A DNA stretch of 64,000 nucleotides from Paenibacillus sp. GP183 (GCF_900104695.1 NZ_FNSW01000001.1:4334001-4398000); one strand, 5' to 3'; positions 1-8,596 are shown, numbered from the stretch's first letter. Translations and numbers: made by a program. The notes: a model not told the origin generated them from the sequence alone.

Positions 1-519
1 CCGTTTTTTTCAATGGAAACAGCTTTAGGCAACGGGCAGGACTTTGGACATGCATCCCTAACGGATTATGAAGGAAAATGGTTGGTGCTGTTCTTCTATC
101 CTTTGGACTTCACATTTATTTGTCCTACAGAAATTACAGCGCTTAGCTATGCAGCCGATCAGTTCAAGGCACTCGACACTGAGATCCTTGGAGTATCCAC
201 AGACAGCAAGCATTCCCACCGCGCTTGGATCAATACACCTGTAAATGACAACGGCCTTGGTAAGCTGAATTTCCCGCTTGCTGCTGATGTGACCAAATCC
301 GTAGCTCGTGATTATGACGTCCTAATTGAAGAAGAAGGCATTGCGCTTCGCGGACTTTTCATCATTGATCCAAAAGGCGAACTTAAATATCAAGTCGTTA
401 ACCACAACGATGTAGGACGCAGTGTTGAAGAAACACTCCGTGTGCTTCAAGCGCTTCAATCCGGCGGATTGTGCCCAATGAACTGGAAGCCGGGCGAAAA
501 AACGCTTGTAGCGAAGTAA
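1..519 (+). CDS. 2-Cys peroxiredoxin (AhpC/TSA family), 5' end cut by window
   Basis: Thiol peroxidase that reduces hydrogen peroxide and organic hydroperoxides in the cytoplasm. The frame is open from base 1 (codons for Pro-Phe-Phe-Ser precede the first ATG at 13), and family members start about a dozen residues further upstream, so the true start lies outside the window. The peroxidatic cysteine sits in the FTFICPTE motif and the resolving cysteine in GGLCPMNW near the C-terminus, the typical 2-Cys arrangement. A hairpin terminator follows at once, so the gene ends its transcript here. The family call is secure; a specific gene name such as ahpC is not, because no ahpF is visible. Confidence 0.93.
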   Translation, partial: PFFSMETALGNGQDFGHASLTDYEGKWLVLFFYPLDFTFICPTEITALSYAADQFKALDTEILGVSTDSKHSHRAWINTPVNDNGLGKLNFPLAADVTKSVARDYDVLIEEEGIALRGLFIIDPKGELKYQVVNHNDVGRSVEETLRVLQALQSGGLCPMNWKPGEKTLVAK

Positions 520-538
520 GCTCGAATCCATGCCAAAT

Positions 539-579
539 AAGCTCCCCTTGTCCGTTTTCAAGCGGTTTGGGGAGCTTTT
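539..579 (+). terminator. Rho-independent terminator after the peroxiredoxin gene
   Basis: Inverted repeat AAGCTCCCC (539-547) and GGGGAGCTT (569-577) with a loop of about 21 bases, ending in a short T run. It lies 20 bases after the peroxiredoxin stop codon and before the GcvH-like gene. Confidence 0.8.
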
Positions 580-604
580 GCTATGAAAGAGAGGTCAAAT
601 TGAA

Positions 605-997
605 ATGATGGATACTCCAGATGATCTGCTTTATTCTCCTGGACATCTCTGGGTGCGTATAGAAGGAAATCGCGCAACATTAGGGATTACGGATTACGCC
701 CAAATGAGCTTGGGGATGATTCTATTCATAGAACTGCCGGAACTCAACAGCTTCATTCATGCCGACGAAATCTTTGGCAGTATTGAGCACATCGAAGAGA
801 CAGAAGATCTAATCTCTCCGCTTTCAGGCAAAATTACAGCTGTACATTCTGCTTTAGAGAAGAAACCCGCCATTCTCAATACTTCACCCTATCATCAAGG
901 ATGGATCATTGTTATCGAGATGTCCCAACCTGAGCAAGTAAAGCTGTTATGGGATGCCAGGAAATATATGGAACATTATGATATAAACAAATTTTGA
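605..997 (+). CDS. GcvH-like protein lacking the lipoyl-lysine
   Basis: The 130-residue protein aligns end to end with glycine cleavage H protein: GITDYAQ at 27-33, then GSIEHIEETED at 58-68, then SPLSGKI. In true H proteins the equivalent of residue 64 is the lysine that carries lipoate (GSVESVK, as in the gcvH at 21939). Here it is glutamate, and the next residues are also acidic. It therefore cannot be lipoylated at the usual site and is unlikely to serve in glycine decarboxylation. The start at 605 follows GAGAGG at 589-594; a second in-frame ATG at 608 is possible. It stands alone, convergent with the GH15 gene. Its function is unknown; it may be a structural or regulatory relative of H protein. 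Confidence 0.85.
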   Translation: MMDTPDDLLYSPGHLWVRIEGNRATLGITDYAQMSLGMILFIELPELNSFIHADEIFGSIEHIEETEDLISPLSGKITAVHSALEKKPAILNTSPYHQGWIIVIEMSQPEQVKLLWDARKYMEHYDINKF

Positions 998-1001
998 TGG
1001 C

Positions 1002-2966
1002 TTAAGAACCGGATAACTGTTTGTACTTCTTCAGGTATTTCACAACGGAAAGCACATAGGTCGCGTGCGACCAGGTTAGAGGCGCCACCGATACAGGGTC
1101 GCCATTAAATGGATCAAGCTGCTCCGGCAGGATACCACTCTCGAGTGAATGCTCAACGACCCATTCCAACGTCTTGCGCGGGGACTCGAGCTCAGCCAAC
1201 GATTTGGCGTACTCGATTTCCCACTCGGCGATCCAGAGTGTACAGATGATCCAAGGATTGCCGGGAATATTATCGATGTCCGAGGAGCGCTGGAAATAAT
1301 AATCATGGTGATAACGGGCGGAGCCGCCTACGTCGGTCTTGACGGTAAGGCCGGCTTTGTTGGCCAGCATCGTCTTCACGACACGTTCATCATCAGCGGG
1401 CAGGACGCCGAATTCAAAAATTCCATACACCGAGCTCTCCAGTGTCATATCCTTGACCCATTTTCCGTCCTCCATATATAGGCCGCGCACGAATCTGCCT
1501 TCATTTTCATCCCAAAGTTGATCGAGGATGCCTGCCTTGATTCTTTCTGCCGTATGCCTATAGCGGCTGCTGCGTTCTTCATCGCCGAACAGGTTGCTGA
1601 AGTTAGAGGCAGCAATCAACCCTCCATAAACTGCAGAAGCGGTAAAGGTGAAAATACCGTAACGCTCTTCCCAAAGATCATAGCTAGGTTTGGGAAGATT
1701 CAAGTCCTGATCGATGTAAGTGGACATGAAACGTGCTGCGCTGCGTACCAGTGTGCGATACAGGGATTGAACGAATTCCAGACTGCCATGCTTCTGGAAA
1801 TCCTCCCACAAGGCAAAGAGCACAAGGGCCGTCTCATCCTCTTGAATGGGAAGCTGGACCTTTCCGGCATGAATGTAAGGATGCCAGCTCGAGCCGACGG
1901 TTCCGTCAGGGTTGTATTTGTGATGCAAATATCCTTCGGAGGAGAGGACATTCGCGCAAAATTTAAAGAAGGGAGTGATCATCCCTTGATAGCCTGCCAT
2001 TGACATGGAATAGGCAATCAAAGCGCCGTCTCTGGGCCACATGTAGCTATAGTGGTCGCGGTTGCTTTGCATGATATCGGAGTCATTGGCGGCAATAATT
2101 GCGCCGTTGTCGTCCGTTTGTGTGCGTACAATCAGCAGACTCTGCTTGTACAAACGTATAACCTCAGGGCTTAGGTCGCAATAATCGCGTTCTACCTTGT
2201 TGGACCAACGCTGCCAATAGACCTTGACGCGATCGAGCAGCTTGCCGGGATGGCTGTCTTTTACATAGGTATCGAGCTTCTTGACTTCCTCGAGTGTTTT
2301 GCCGGCTGACATCCAGTAATACATCGTTTGGTTTGCGTCCGGCGGTACAAACAGCTTGAAGCTGATGGTGCTGTCAACGGAGCCTTGAGCAATCGCATTG
2401 CCCATCAGATGGCCGTCTTCCGCATCGCGCCATGTACCCTCCGCATTGTAAAATCTTTTGACCCCGGTCGAATACTGAAAAATGCCCTCATTGCCGGTGC
2501 TGCCATTAAACATGAAGTAGCGGTCTTTTTTATAGTGAAAAACCGTATTGGTCGCCGGATAATATGCCGCGGTATCGCCCACCTCGGTTTCATTGATCAG
2601 CAGATCCTGATTAAAGAACATGCGGACTTCCCGCACTGTGTTTTTGAGGTTTGTGATTTGAACTCTTTTGAGATAAATATCTTCGCGTTGATGGACAGCA
2701 TCATTCATCAGCAGGGTAATACCCAGTCCTGGATGGGTAGCTGTCACTTCAGTAACAAGTGAGTCCTTAACATAGGAAAGGTGAACTTGCCATTCCGGGG
2801 CATTGAGCCAAGCGAACGCTCCGTCAACCCACACACCGACCCGGCAATGATAGCCGCCGATATGATTAAGCTGACCCACATAGGGATAATAAAGATCGCG
2901 CATATAAGAATGTTGATCGAGGTTTATTAGAAATTTCCCATTTCCGATAACTAAATGTCTAGGCAA
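1002..2966 (-). CDS. Glycoside hydrolase family 15 (glucoamylase/dextranase-like)
   Basis: A 654-residue enzyme predicted to release glucose from the ends of alpha-glucans or related glucosides by inversion. The N-terminal third (about 1-260) is the beta-sandwich domain typical of bacterial GH15. The rest is the (alpha/alpha)6 barrel with MWPRDGALIAYS, a WEER motif holding the likely general-acid glutamate, and LPEQLDPFNG holding the likely base. No signal peptide is visible, so it is probably cytoplasmic. The start is TTG, preceded by AGGGAAGTGA; no ATG lies nearby in frame. It is the last gene of a minus-strand group with a GT4 glycosyltransferase and a DUF4912 gene, which suggests storage or compatible-solute carbohydrate metabolism. 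The exact substrate is not evident. Confidence 0.88.
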   Translation of the reverse strand: MPRHLVIGNGKFLINLDQHSYMRDLYYPYVGQLNHIGGYHCRVGVWVDGAFAWLNAPEWQVHLSYVKDSLVTEVTATHPGLGITLLMNDAVHQREDIYLKRVQITNLKNTVREVRMFFNQDLLINETEVGDTAAYYPATNTVFHYKKDRYFMFNGSTGNEGIFQYSTGVKRFYNAEGTWRDAEDGHLMGNAIAQGSVDSTISFKLFVPPDANQTMYYWMSAGKTLEEVKKLDTYVKDSHPGKLLDRVKVYWQRWSNKVERDYCDLSPEVIRLYKQSLLIVRTQTDDNGAIIAANDSDIMQSNRDHYSYMWPRDGALIAYSMSMAGYQGMITPFFKFCANVLSSEGYLHHKYNPDGTVGSSWHPYIHAGKVQLPIQEDETALVLFALWEDFQKHGSLEFVQSLYRTLVRSAARFMSTYIDQDLNLPKPSYDLWEERYGIFTFTASAVYGGLIAASNFSNLFGDEERSSRYRHTAERIKAGILDQLWDENEGRFVRGLYMEDGKWVKDMTLESSVYGIFEFGVLPADDERVVKTMLANKAGLTVKTDVGGSARYHHDYYFQRSSDIDNIPGNPWIICTLWIAEWEIEYAKSLAELESPRKTLEWVVEHSLESGILPEQLDPFNGDPVSVAPLTWSHATYVLSVVKYLKKYKQLSGS

Positions 2967-3043
2967 AAAATCACTTCCCTCTATCGTTTGTTGAGCGTAG
3001 TCACAAATTCATGGCGATGTCGGTATCGAACACCTGCAAATAG

Positions 3044-3110
3044 GTTACCTAATTCTTGAAAAGGAATCAATGGTTAGAGGAAAATAAAGTGAGAATGGGC
3101 ATTAGGTAAC
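3044..3110. repeat. 10-bp inverted repeat between the GT4 and GH15 genes
   Basis: GTTACCTAAT at 3044-3053 is repeated in perfect inverse as ATTAGGTAAC at 3101-3110, with 47 bases between. It sits in the 206-base gap ahead of the GH15 start. It could be an operator pair or a long-range RNA stem. There is no T run, so it is not a terminator. Confidence 0.4.
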
Positions 3111-3172
3111 GCTTACAGAATTCAAATATTTATAAAGATTAACAATATATAACTTTAATGGCATTAATTTAT

Positions 3173-4390
3173 TTATGCCATCAGGGTTAGATAACATTTT
3201 ACGGTTGCATCAGCAATGTGTGACAAGTTAAAGTCAATTGCGACATTTGCCCTTGCGGTTTCACCGAGCTGGATTCCGTATTCAGGGGCTTGCAGTAATT
3301 CCATGATCTGAAAAGCCAAAGCCCTCGCGTCATTGGGAGGGACTATACAGCCATTCACCTCATGCTTAACGATTTCCGTTAAACCTCCGACTTCTGACAC
3401 AATGACAGGGGTGCCGCTTGCCATAGCTTCCAGAAGGGAGATGCCAAATGGCTCATACAAGCTCGGAGCAACAAATAGCACTGATTGCTTCAGGAGATAA
3501 TGCTTGTCTATATCAGCTAAAAATCCGAGAAATTGGACATGCTCAGCATGCGAAGAAGCTAACTCCTCCAACCATTCCTGTGCAGGTCCTATTCCTGCAA
3601 TAAGGAGTTTTACCTGAGGAATTTGGGCCGCAACCAAGCCTATTGCTTCAATTAGAATATGCACACCTTTTTCATATACAAGCCTGCCCAAATAACAGAC
3701 CAATAGTTCGTCTTTCAGCGGGTTGATGATTTCCAGCAAAAATGGACTGACAAGGTCGCTGTCCAGTCCGCTTTCAAGATAAGGCTCGACGCCGTTGGGA
3801 ATTCGCGCTATTTGGTCAGACGGCAGGGAAAACAATTGACTGACCTCTTTGACCATGGCATGACTGCAAACTATAATTTGATCCGCTTCCAGCACCAGCT
3901 TGCCTTCCAACCTGTTAATCCGTTTCTGGAGCTCGGTTTCGAGCAGTCCTTGGTTGCGACCGAACTCAGTTGCATGTATGGTGGCTATTAGCGGAAGCTT
4001 GTAAGTTTTCTTACAAGCCCTTGCAGCATAATAAACCAGCCAGTCATGAGCATGAACGAGATCAAAATCGACTCCTTGTGCGGTAAGATTATGTATCGCA
4101 TCGACGAAAGCCAAGTTCATTTGAAAAACCCAATCGATGAAATCCAGGCGTTCCAACGAGTGGAGTCCCTGAGCCCGATGAATATGAACACCTTCCATGG
4201 TTTCAAACAGCGGGGAAACCGCGGATTGGCCGGTAATGACATGAACTTGATGTCCCTTTGCAGTCAGATGTCTCGAAAGATCGCATACAGCGCGAGCCAG
4301 TCCGCCTATCATGTGCGGTGGATATTCCCATGCCAGCATGAGGATGCGAAGTTTAGCCGGAGTTTTTTCAGGAGATTCGCCTATGATCAT
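3173..4390 (-). CDS. Glycosyltransferase family 4
   Basis: A 405-residue GT-B glycosyltransferase. The N-terminal domain has the MLAWEYPPHMIGGLARAV motif seen in glycogen-synthase-like and mannosyltransferase-like GT4 enzymes. The C-terminal domain has LGRLVYEKGVHIL and the E-x7-E nucleotide-sugar motif EPFGISLLEAMASG. It transfers a sugar from a nucleotide donor; the acceptor cannot be read from the sequence. The ATG at 4390 follows AAAGAGGA by about 10 bases. It begins 6 bases after the DUF4912 gene ends, so the two are co-transcribed, and the GH15 gene follows 206 bases later. The pairing of a glucan-type GT4 with GH15 points to a small glucan or glucoside cycle, which is an inference. Confidence 0.88.
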   Translation of the reverse strand: MIIGESPEKTPAKLRILMLAWEYPPHMIGGLARAVCDLSRHLTAKGHQVHVITGQSAVSPLFETMEGVHIHRAQGLHSLERLDFIDWVFQMNLAFVDAIHNLTAQGVDFDLVHAHDWLVYYAARACKKTYKLPLIATIHATEFGRNQGLLETELQKRINRLEGKLVLEADQIIVCSHAMVKEVSQLFSLPSDQIARIPNGVEPYLESGLDSDLVSPFLLEIINPLKDELLVCYLGRLVYEKGVHILIEAIGLVAAQIPQVKLLIAGIGPAQEWLEELASSHAEHVQFLGFLADIDKHYLLKQSVLFVAPSLYEPFGISLLEAMASGTPVIVSEVGGLTEIVKHEVNGCIVPPNDARALAFQIMELLQAPEYGIQLGETARANVAIDFNLSHIADATVKCYLTLMA

Positions 4391-4396
4391 ACGCTT

Positions 4397-4953
4397 TTAG
4401 TCCTCTTTGCTTGGATTCTGCTGTTTCTTGGAGCGATATATAGGTGAATATACGGTATATGCGCTAAAATCAATATAATCAGGTGGAAGTAATCGTCCAT
4501 TTGGAAAAATAGATGTGCTGCAGAAACCTTCTTGAGAAATTAGGTCTTCGTCCATACCCATGACAGAGGGAATTGTTATCCGATTGGACCGGATCAGCGG
4601 TAAAAAACGATCCTCTCGATTCCAAATACCCAGATCGGCCAAATACGTACGCCCAAGCTTCAAGTTCTGAATCCAACAGGAGGAAAGACCCTTCACAGAT
4701 AATTGCCTCAGTTCATGAGCCTGGCCGCCATCAAAGGACAATCCCGTGATATCGTAAAGCCGCAAAAAAGGACGCAAATACTGCCAGTCCGTGCCATAAT
4801 GCTCATGGATTAAATCGATCTTCGCCGGAGATAACTGCCAAACTGCAAAAAGTGCATTTGGTTCCCGGAGCTGCAGATTCAGCTTATTCTTAAGGATGTT
4901 AACGTTGGAGGAAGGATTATGGTTAATGGTCTCACCTTTTCTTCAAGACTCAT
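4397..4953 (-). pseudogene. DUF4912 family gene with a one-base frameshift near its start
   Basis: The clear DUF4912 homology (NALFAVWQL, then FLRLYDITG, then the C-terminal half) is in one frame with no usable start: only a TTG at 4777 inside the domain, and none where the domain begins. The good start signal, TAGGAG then ATG at 4953, opens a different frame that stops at 4879. One extra A in the A run at 4937-4940 (minus strand) would join them as Met-Ser-Leu-Glu-Glu-Lys-Gly-Glu and give about 186 residues. So this is either a real single-base deletion, a slippery site, or a sequencing error. Members of this family often sit next to glycan enzymes; here it precedes the GT4 gene by 6 bases. 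Biochemical function is unknown. Confidence 0.75.
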
Positions 4954-5095
4954 TGAATCTCCTATGAATGGTTAATTAATTGTAGCATGTTTTGGGGAAC
5001 CGAATCCAAAAACTTCTTGTCCCTATAAAAAAGGAATTTCCGAAGTGATTGACGAATACATTGTGATACAGCCATACCGTTAGGAGGGATTTTCC

Positions 5096-5521
5096 ATGAG
5101 CTTTTGTTGTGGAGCCAGCATGATAGGTACGAAGGGGACTTTAAAGCATATCCGAACTCAGATTCATAATGTGCCCATCTTGTTTTGTCCGGTTTGTCAC
5201 CGCATTCAAGTACATTATCTCGTGGAGAATGAATATGACATTTTAGCCGAATATGCGCATGGTGATGGCGCCAGTGAAGTGGATTTCATGGAATATGCGG
5301 AAAACAAGGATTCATTGCTGCACGAAAATTGTGTCAATCATGAAGGTGAAGACCCCATGGAAATCGTGAACAGTCAAATTGATATGGCGCTAGATCTTTT
5401 AAGCGTAGCTAAATCACTGGACGACGCCCAATGGGAGCAACAATTAAAAAAGCGCCTGCAGACCTTGGGAGCCAGACAATTCAAGCTGCAAAACAAAAAA
5501 GCCGCAAACGGCTCAAAATAA
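5096..5521 (+). CDS. Hypothetical protein with YgiT-like zinc-ribbon cysteines
   Basis: A 141-residue cytoplasmic protein. The N-terminal half has CC at residues 4-5 and FCPVCHRIQVHY at about 31-42, spaced like the paired CxxC knuckles of YgiT-type zinc fingers. The C-terminal half is an acidic helix followed by a lysine-rich helix. The ATG follows GGAGGGAT by about 6 bases. It is a single-gene unit with a strong terminator 14 bases downstream. No toxin partner of the YgiT kind is adjacent on either side, so a toxin-antitoxin role is not supported. Function is unknown. Confidence 0.75.
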   Translation: MSFCCGASMIGTKGTLKHIRTQIHNVPILFCPVCHRIQVHYLVENEYDILAEYAHGDGASEVDFMEYAENKDSLLHENCVNHEGEDPMEIVNSQIDMALDLLSVAKSLDDAQWEQQLKKRLQTLGARQFKLQNKKAANGSK

Positions 5522-5534
5522 GCTCGATTCAAAA

Positions 5535-5566
5535 GGGTACCGGATCAGCATCCGGTATCCTTTTTT
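5535..5566 (+). terminator. Rho-independent terminator
   Basis: GGTACCGGAT, loop CAGC, ATCCGGTATCC (5536-5560), then six T. The T run overlaps the end of the convergent DUF697-like gene, so it may also limit antisense transcription there. Confidence 0.88.
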
Positions 5567-6062
5567 ATTGAGAAGCCATTTCAAAATCCAACGGTTCATG
5601 CATTTCAATCATTTTTTTTGCAACCTGATAGCATTCATTCACATGGGCATTTCCCAAATATTTCATGGCACTAAAGCTCAAGATTCCGGCAGTTGCTGTA
5701 CCCAGCAAAGGGACATATTTGACACCCAGCTTGGCCGAATAACGGATGCCCATTTTTTTCAATACGTGCATGATTAATCGATGAGTTACCGATCTTCCAA
5801 TAAACCTGCTGCCGACCGAAGAGATCGCACTGTACAGGAACGTCTTTTTCTCAGTACTGAAATTCGATATTTCCTGCTCAGACAAGCCAAAGCGTTTATT
5901 AATCTTGGGAATTAATTTGGACAACATGTTGATATCGGCGAGGAAGTCGGCTCCCGGAATCGGGATTGCGGCTATTGTGCCTGAAAGAGCTGCTCTTTTG
6001 GTTACCATAGCCCTGCATTCATCGGCGACCTGATCCAATTCATTCAAGGTAGACGGCAGCAT
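5565..6062 (-). CDS. DUF697-like membrane-associated protein
   Basis: About 165 residues. It has an amphipathic region with IPIPGADFLADINMLSKL, a pattern seen in DUF697/YcjF-like proteins, and a later hydrophobic stretch VKYVPLLGTATAGILSFSAM that probably touches the membrane. The start at 6062 is chosen over the upstream in-frame ATG at 6083 because AAGGAGGA lies 7 bases before 6062, while nothing suitable precedes 6083. It is divergent from sigI with 245 bases between. Members are often linked with GTPases, but none is adjacent. Function is not known. Confidence 0.72.
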   Translation of the reverse strand: MLPSTLNELDQVADECRAMVTKRAALSGTIAAIPIPGADFLADINMLSKLIPKINKRFGLSEQEISNFSTEKKTFLYSAISSVGSRFIGRSVTHRLIMHVLKKMGIRYSAKLGVKYVPLLGTATAGILSFSAMKYLGNAHVNECYQVAKKMIEMHEPLDFEMASQ

Positions 6063-6255
6063 TGGCGAATCCTCCTTGTACATACGAAAGCTCTCGATTT
6101 TGGTTTGTCATTAATCCTATAATATCCTTTTGGAGGTTTGTCTAATCCGGGTAGGTGCCGGAATAAGAATAATTAACTTTTTGCTGGATTTTTGAAACTT
6201 ATTCACCAATTATCGGTCAAATATAATGGATTCTGATATAATAGAGCGATGGTTT

Positions 6256-6284
6256 ACCCCCTTAAGTACTGATCAACTAACGAA
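6256..6284 (+). promoter_or_regulatory. Candidate SigI-type promoter of sigI-rsgI
   Basis: ACCCCC at 6256-6261 and CGAA at 6281-6284, 19 bases apart and about 24 bases before the sigI start. Autoregulated sigI genes of Bacillus and Clostridium are described as using an ACCCCC-like -35 and a CGAA-like -10. Two TATAAT-like hexamers at 6222-6227 and 6237-6242 could provide a housekeeping promoter upstream. The assignment rests on motif resemblance and location. Confidence 0.6.
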
Positions 6285-6307
6285 ATTGTATATTGTGAGG
6301 TGGAGCA

Positions 6308-7090
6308 GTGTTACTCGTACTATTTAAGAAATTTCTCGGGAAGCGATCTTCGAGAGAGCTGAAAATGGATACCCCCTCTGTTCCTGAAGAGATGGTGCAG
6401 CACATTCAAGATGGTGATTTGCGGCTTCGCAATCAATTTATTGCTGATTACCAACCGTTTGTAGCCAAAGTGACAAGCCGGTTTTGTAAAAGATATATAG
6501 ATCCTGCTAGAGATGATGAATTCAGCATTGCTCTTGCTGCCTTTAATGAAGCTATCAATCAATTCTCCGCTCCTATGGGCAAATCTTTTCTGGGCTTCGC
6601 TGAAACCGTAATTCGCCGCAGATTGATCGATTATTTGCGCAAGGAGCAGCGCTTTCGCGGACAAATACCTTACAGCTCGTTTGATCAGGAAGATGAAGAA
6701 AATAATATCATCAACCCGATTGAAATTCATCAGGCCATTGAGCATTTTGAAAAACAAAAAGGTCTTGAGGAAAGACGAAGTGAGATCGCCGAGTTCAGCC
6801 GCTCTTTGGCAGAGTTCGAAATTTCGTTTGTCGAGCTGACGGAGCACTCTCCCAAACACGATGATTCTAGGCAGATGTTGTTTCACATCGGGAAGCAGTT
6901 TTCCCAGGATGCTGATCTTATGAGTACCTTGCTCGTTAAAAAACAGCTACCCATCAAAGAACTGCTCGAACGTGTAGAGGTATCCAGAAAAACATTAGAG
7001 CGCAACCGCAAATTTTTGATTGCCATCGCTTTAATTTATCAAGGACCTTATCCCTATTTGCGAGATTACTTACAGATCAGGGAAGATTGA
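6308..7090 (+). CDS. sigI: RNA polymerase sigma factor SigI
   Basis: A 260-residue alternative sigma factor of the SigI type. In Firmicutes these respond to heat, envelope or polysaccharide signals through a membrane anti-sigma factor. Region 2 is visible as RDDEFSIALAAFNEAINQF followed by FLGFAETVIRRRLIDYLRKE. The C-terminal SigI-specific half has an HTH-like IKELLERVEVSRKTLERNRK. Region 4 of the usual sigma-70 kind is absent, as expected. The start is GTG at 6308 with AGGTGG at 6298-6303. It lies 27 bases upstream of rsgI, the normal operon. The preceding sequence holds a SigI-like promoter, consistent with autoregulation. Confidence 0.92.
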   Translation: MLLVLFKKFLGKRSSRELKMDTPSVPEEMVQHIQDGDLRLRNQFIADYQPFVAKVTSRFCKRYIDPARDDEFSIALAAFNEAINQFSAPMGKSFLGFAETVIRRRLIDYLRKEQRFRGQIPYSSFDQEDEENNIINPIEIHQAIEHFEKQKGLEERRSEIAEFSRSLAEFEISFVELTEHSPKHDDSRQMLFHIGKQFSQDADLMSTLLVKKQLPIKELLERVEVSRKTLERNRKFLIAIALIYQGPYPYLRDYLQIRED

Positions 7091-7117
7091 CATATAGACT
7101 GAGAAAGGGAGATCGGC

Positions 7118-8596
7118 ATGAATAAGGGAATCGTAATGGAAATTAACGAATCCAACATCATAGTGATGACGTCAAGCGGACGTTTTGATAAGCTGCCTAG
7201 AGCGGACCGATCTTGTGAGGTCGGTGAAGAAATTGTCTATGCTGATGCAGTGGCACCGCGGCGTAAGGTTCCTCCATTAGCTATAGTTTCAGGCTTGGTT
7301 GCTGCCGCTGTGCTTTGCTTAGTTCTGATTACAGGACTTCAAGCGAAAACAGCTAATGGTCAAGTTGTCGCTTACGTCTCCATTGATATAAATCCCAGCA
7401 TTGAAATCGGGATCGACAGCCAAGAGATTGTACGTGATCTGCGTGGAGTAAATGCAGATGGCATCGCATTGATTGCCAATCTGACGTTTAAAGGCAAGAA
7501 TCTTGAAGATGTGACGGCGGCCATTCTTGATAAAGCCGAGCAGGGCGCCCTTGCCAAAGGGGAAGGCGATATCGTGATCAGCAGCACCATCGTACAGGAC
7601 AAAACAACACTGAATGATGAGGCAATCGCCGATAAACTCAGAATTCAAGTCGCTAAACATATTGAATCGGCCCATCCCACGCAAGTAAAAAATTACGAAG
7701 TAACCGCTTTTGCTGCACCCATAGAGATTAGGAATGAAGCGAAGGTAAGCGGGGTTACTGCCGGTAAATATGCCGTTTATCTAAACGCGCTGAACAATGG
7801 AACTCAAATAACGATTGATGAAATCCAAAATAAATCCATTCATCAATTGGCTAAAGGTAACGGCGGAATGAATAATCTGATTGATTCGGCAAAGCCAATT
7901 ACCAAAACAGTTCTTAAAGAGCTTCTGGATGAAGAAAAGAGTGGAAAGCTCACAGAAAAGGCTCAAGTTAATGACAAAAACAACAACAATAATAAAGGCA
8001 ACAATAATAATAAAAATAATGACAATAGCAGCAAGAACAATCAAGACAACAAAACCAATCAAGACAACAAAACCAATCAAAATAGTAAGCCGAACCCAAC
8101 GAGCAATAAGAATTCCTCTTGGAGCGACTTCCTATTGAATCACGGCAATATTAATTCGAACAACGATACAAAGAATGGCATTACCAATAATGATAATAGT
8201 AAGAATGATAATAGTAAGAATGATAATAACAAGAATGACAATAACAAGAATAGCAACAGGATCATTGATCCTAATGGCAATACCAACAAGAGTACCGATA
8301 ATAGCGGCAATACTAACAAGAATAACGACAACAATGGCAATACCAACAAGAACAATGACCCTAATAAGGATAACAACAAGAGCGATGGTAACAAAAATGG
8401 AGATAACCAGAAGGGGGGCTCCTCATCGGATAATCCGGGGGCCTCTCTTAAACCGTCACCTACAAAAACGCCTTCTCCCAAACCTAAACCAAAGGATGGG
8501 AACAACTCGAATTCGGACGGAACTAATAAAGACCAACAAGCTGATAAGAAGCAAGGGGACAGTAATCGAGGAGATAACAAAGGCAGTGGTAATTAG
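7118..8596 (+). CDS. rsgI: Anti-sigma-I factor RsgI with Asn/Lys-rich extracellular tail
   Basis: A 492-residue single-pass membrane protein that should hold SigI inactive. Residues 1-50 form the cytoplasmic RsgI N domain, about 53-75 is one transmembrane helix, and 80-240 is the conserved extracellular domain. That domain contains SIDINPSIEIGID; the Asn92-Pro93 bond matches the site of spontaneous cleavage described for RsgI proteins. From about 270 to the end the protein is low complexity, dominated by Asn, Lys, Asp and Ser, with a Pro-rich patch near 450 and repeated short units. In clostridial relatives this outer part carries carbohydrate-binding or enzyme domains; here no folded domain is recognisable. 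The stop at 8594 lies 54 bases before the 12-bp repeat array. Confidence 0.92.
   Translation: MNKGIVMEINESNIIVMTSSGRFDKLPRADRSCEVGEEIVYADAVAPRRKVPPLAIVSGLVAAAVLCLVLITGLQAKTANGQVVAYVSIDINPSIEIGIDSQEIVRDLRGVNADGIALIANLTFKGKNLEDVTAAILDKAEQGALAKGEGDIVISSTIVQDKTTLNDEAIADKLRIQVAKHIESAHPTQVKNYEVTAFAAPIEIRNEAKVSGVTAGKYAVYLNALNNGTQITIDEIQNKSIHQLAKGNGGMNNLIDSAKPITKTVLKELLDEEKSGKLTEKAQVNDKNNNNNKGNNNNKNNDNSSKNNQDNKTNQDNKTNQNSKPNPTSNKNSSWSDFLLNHGNINSNNDTKNGITNNDNSKNDNSKNDNNKNDNNKNSNRIIDPNGNTNKSTDNSGNTNKNNDNNGNTNKNNDPNKDNNKSDGNKNGDNQKGGSSSDNPGASLKPSPTKTPSPKPKPKDGNNSNSDGTNKDQQADKKQGDSNRGDNKGSGN

Noticed and set aside
1149-2762. Plus-strand open frames antisense to the GH15 gene
   Set aside because: No ribosome sites or domains; the minus-strand GH15 frame explains the region.
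5096-5521. YgiT/MqsA-type antitoxin
   Set aside because: Only the cysteine spacing is similar; there is no HTH domain and no toxin gene adjacent.
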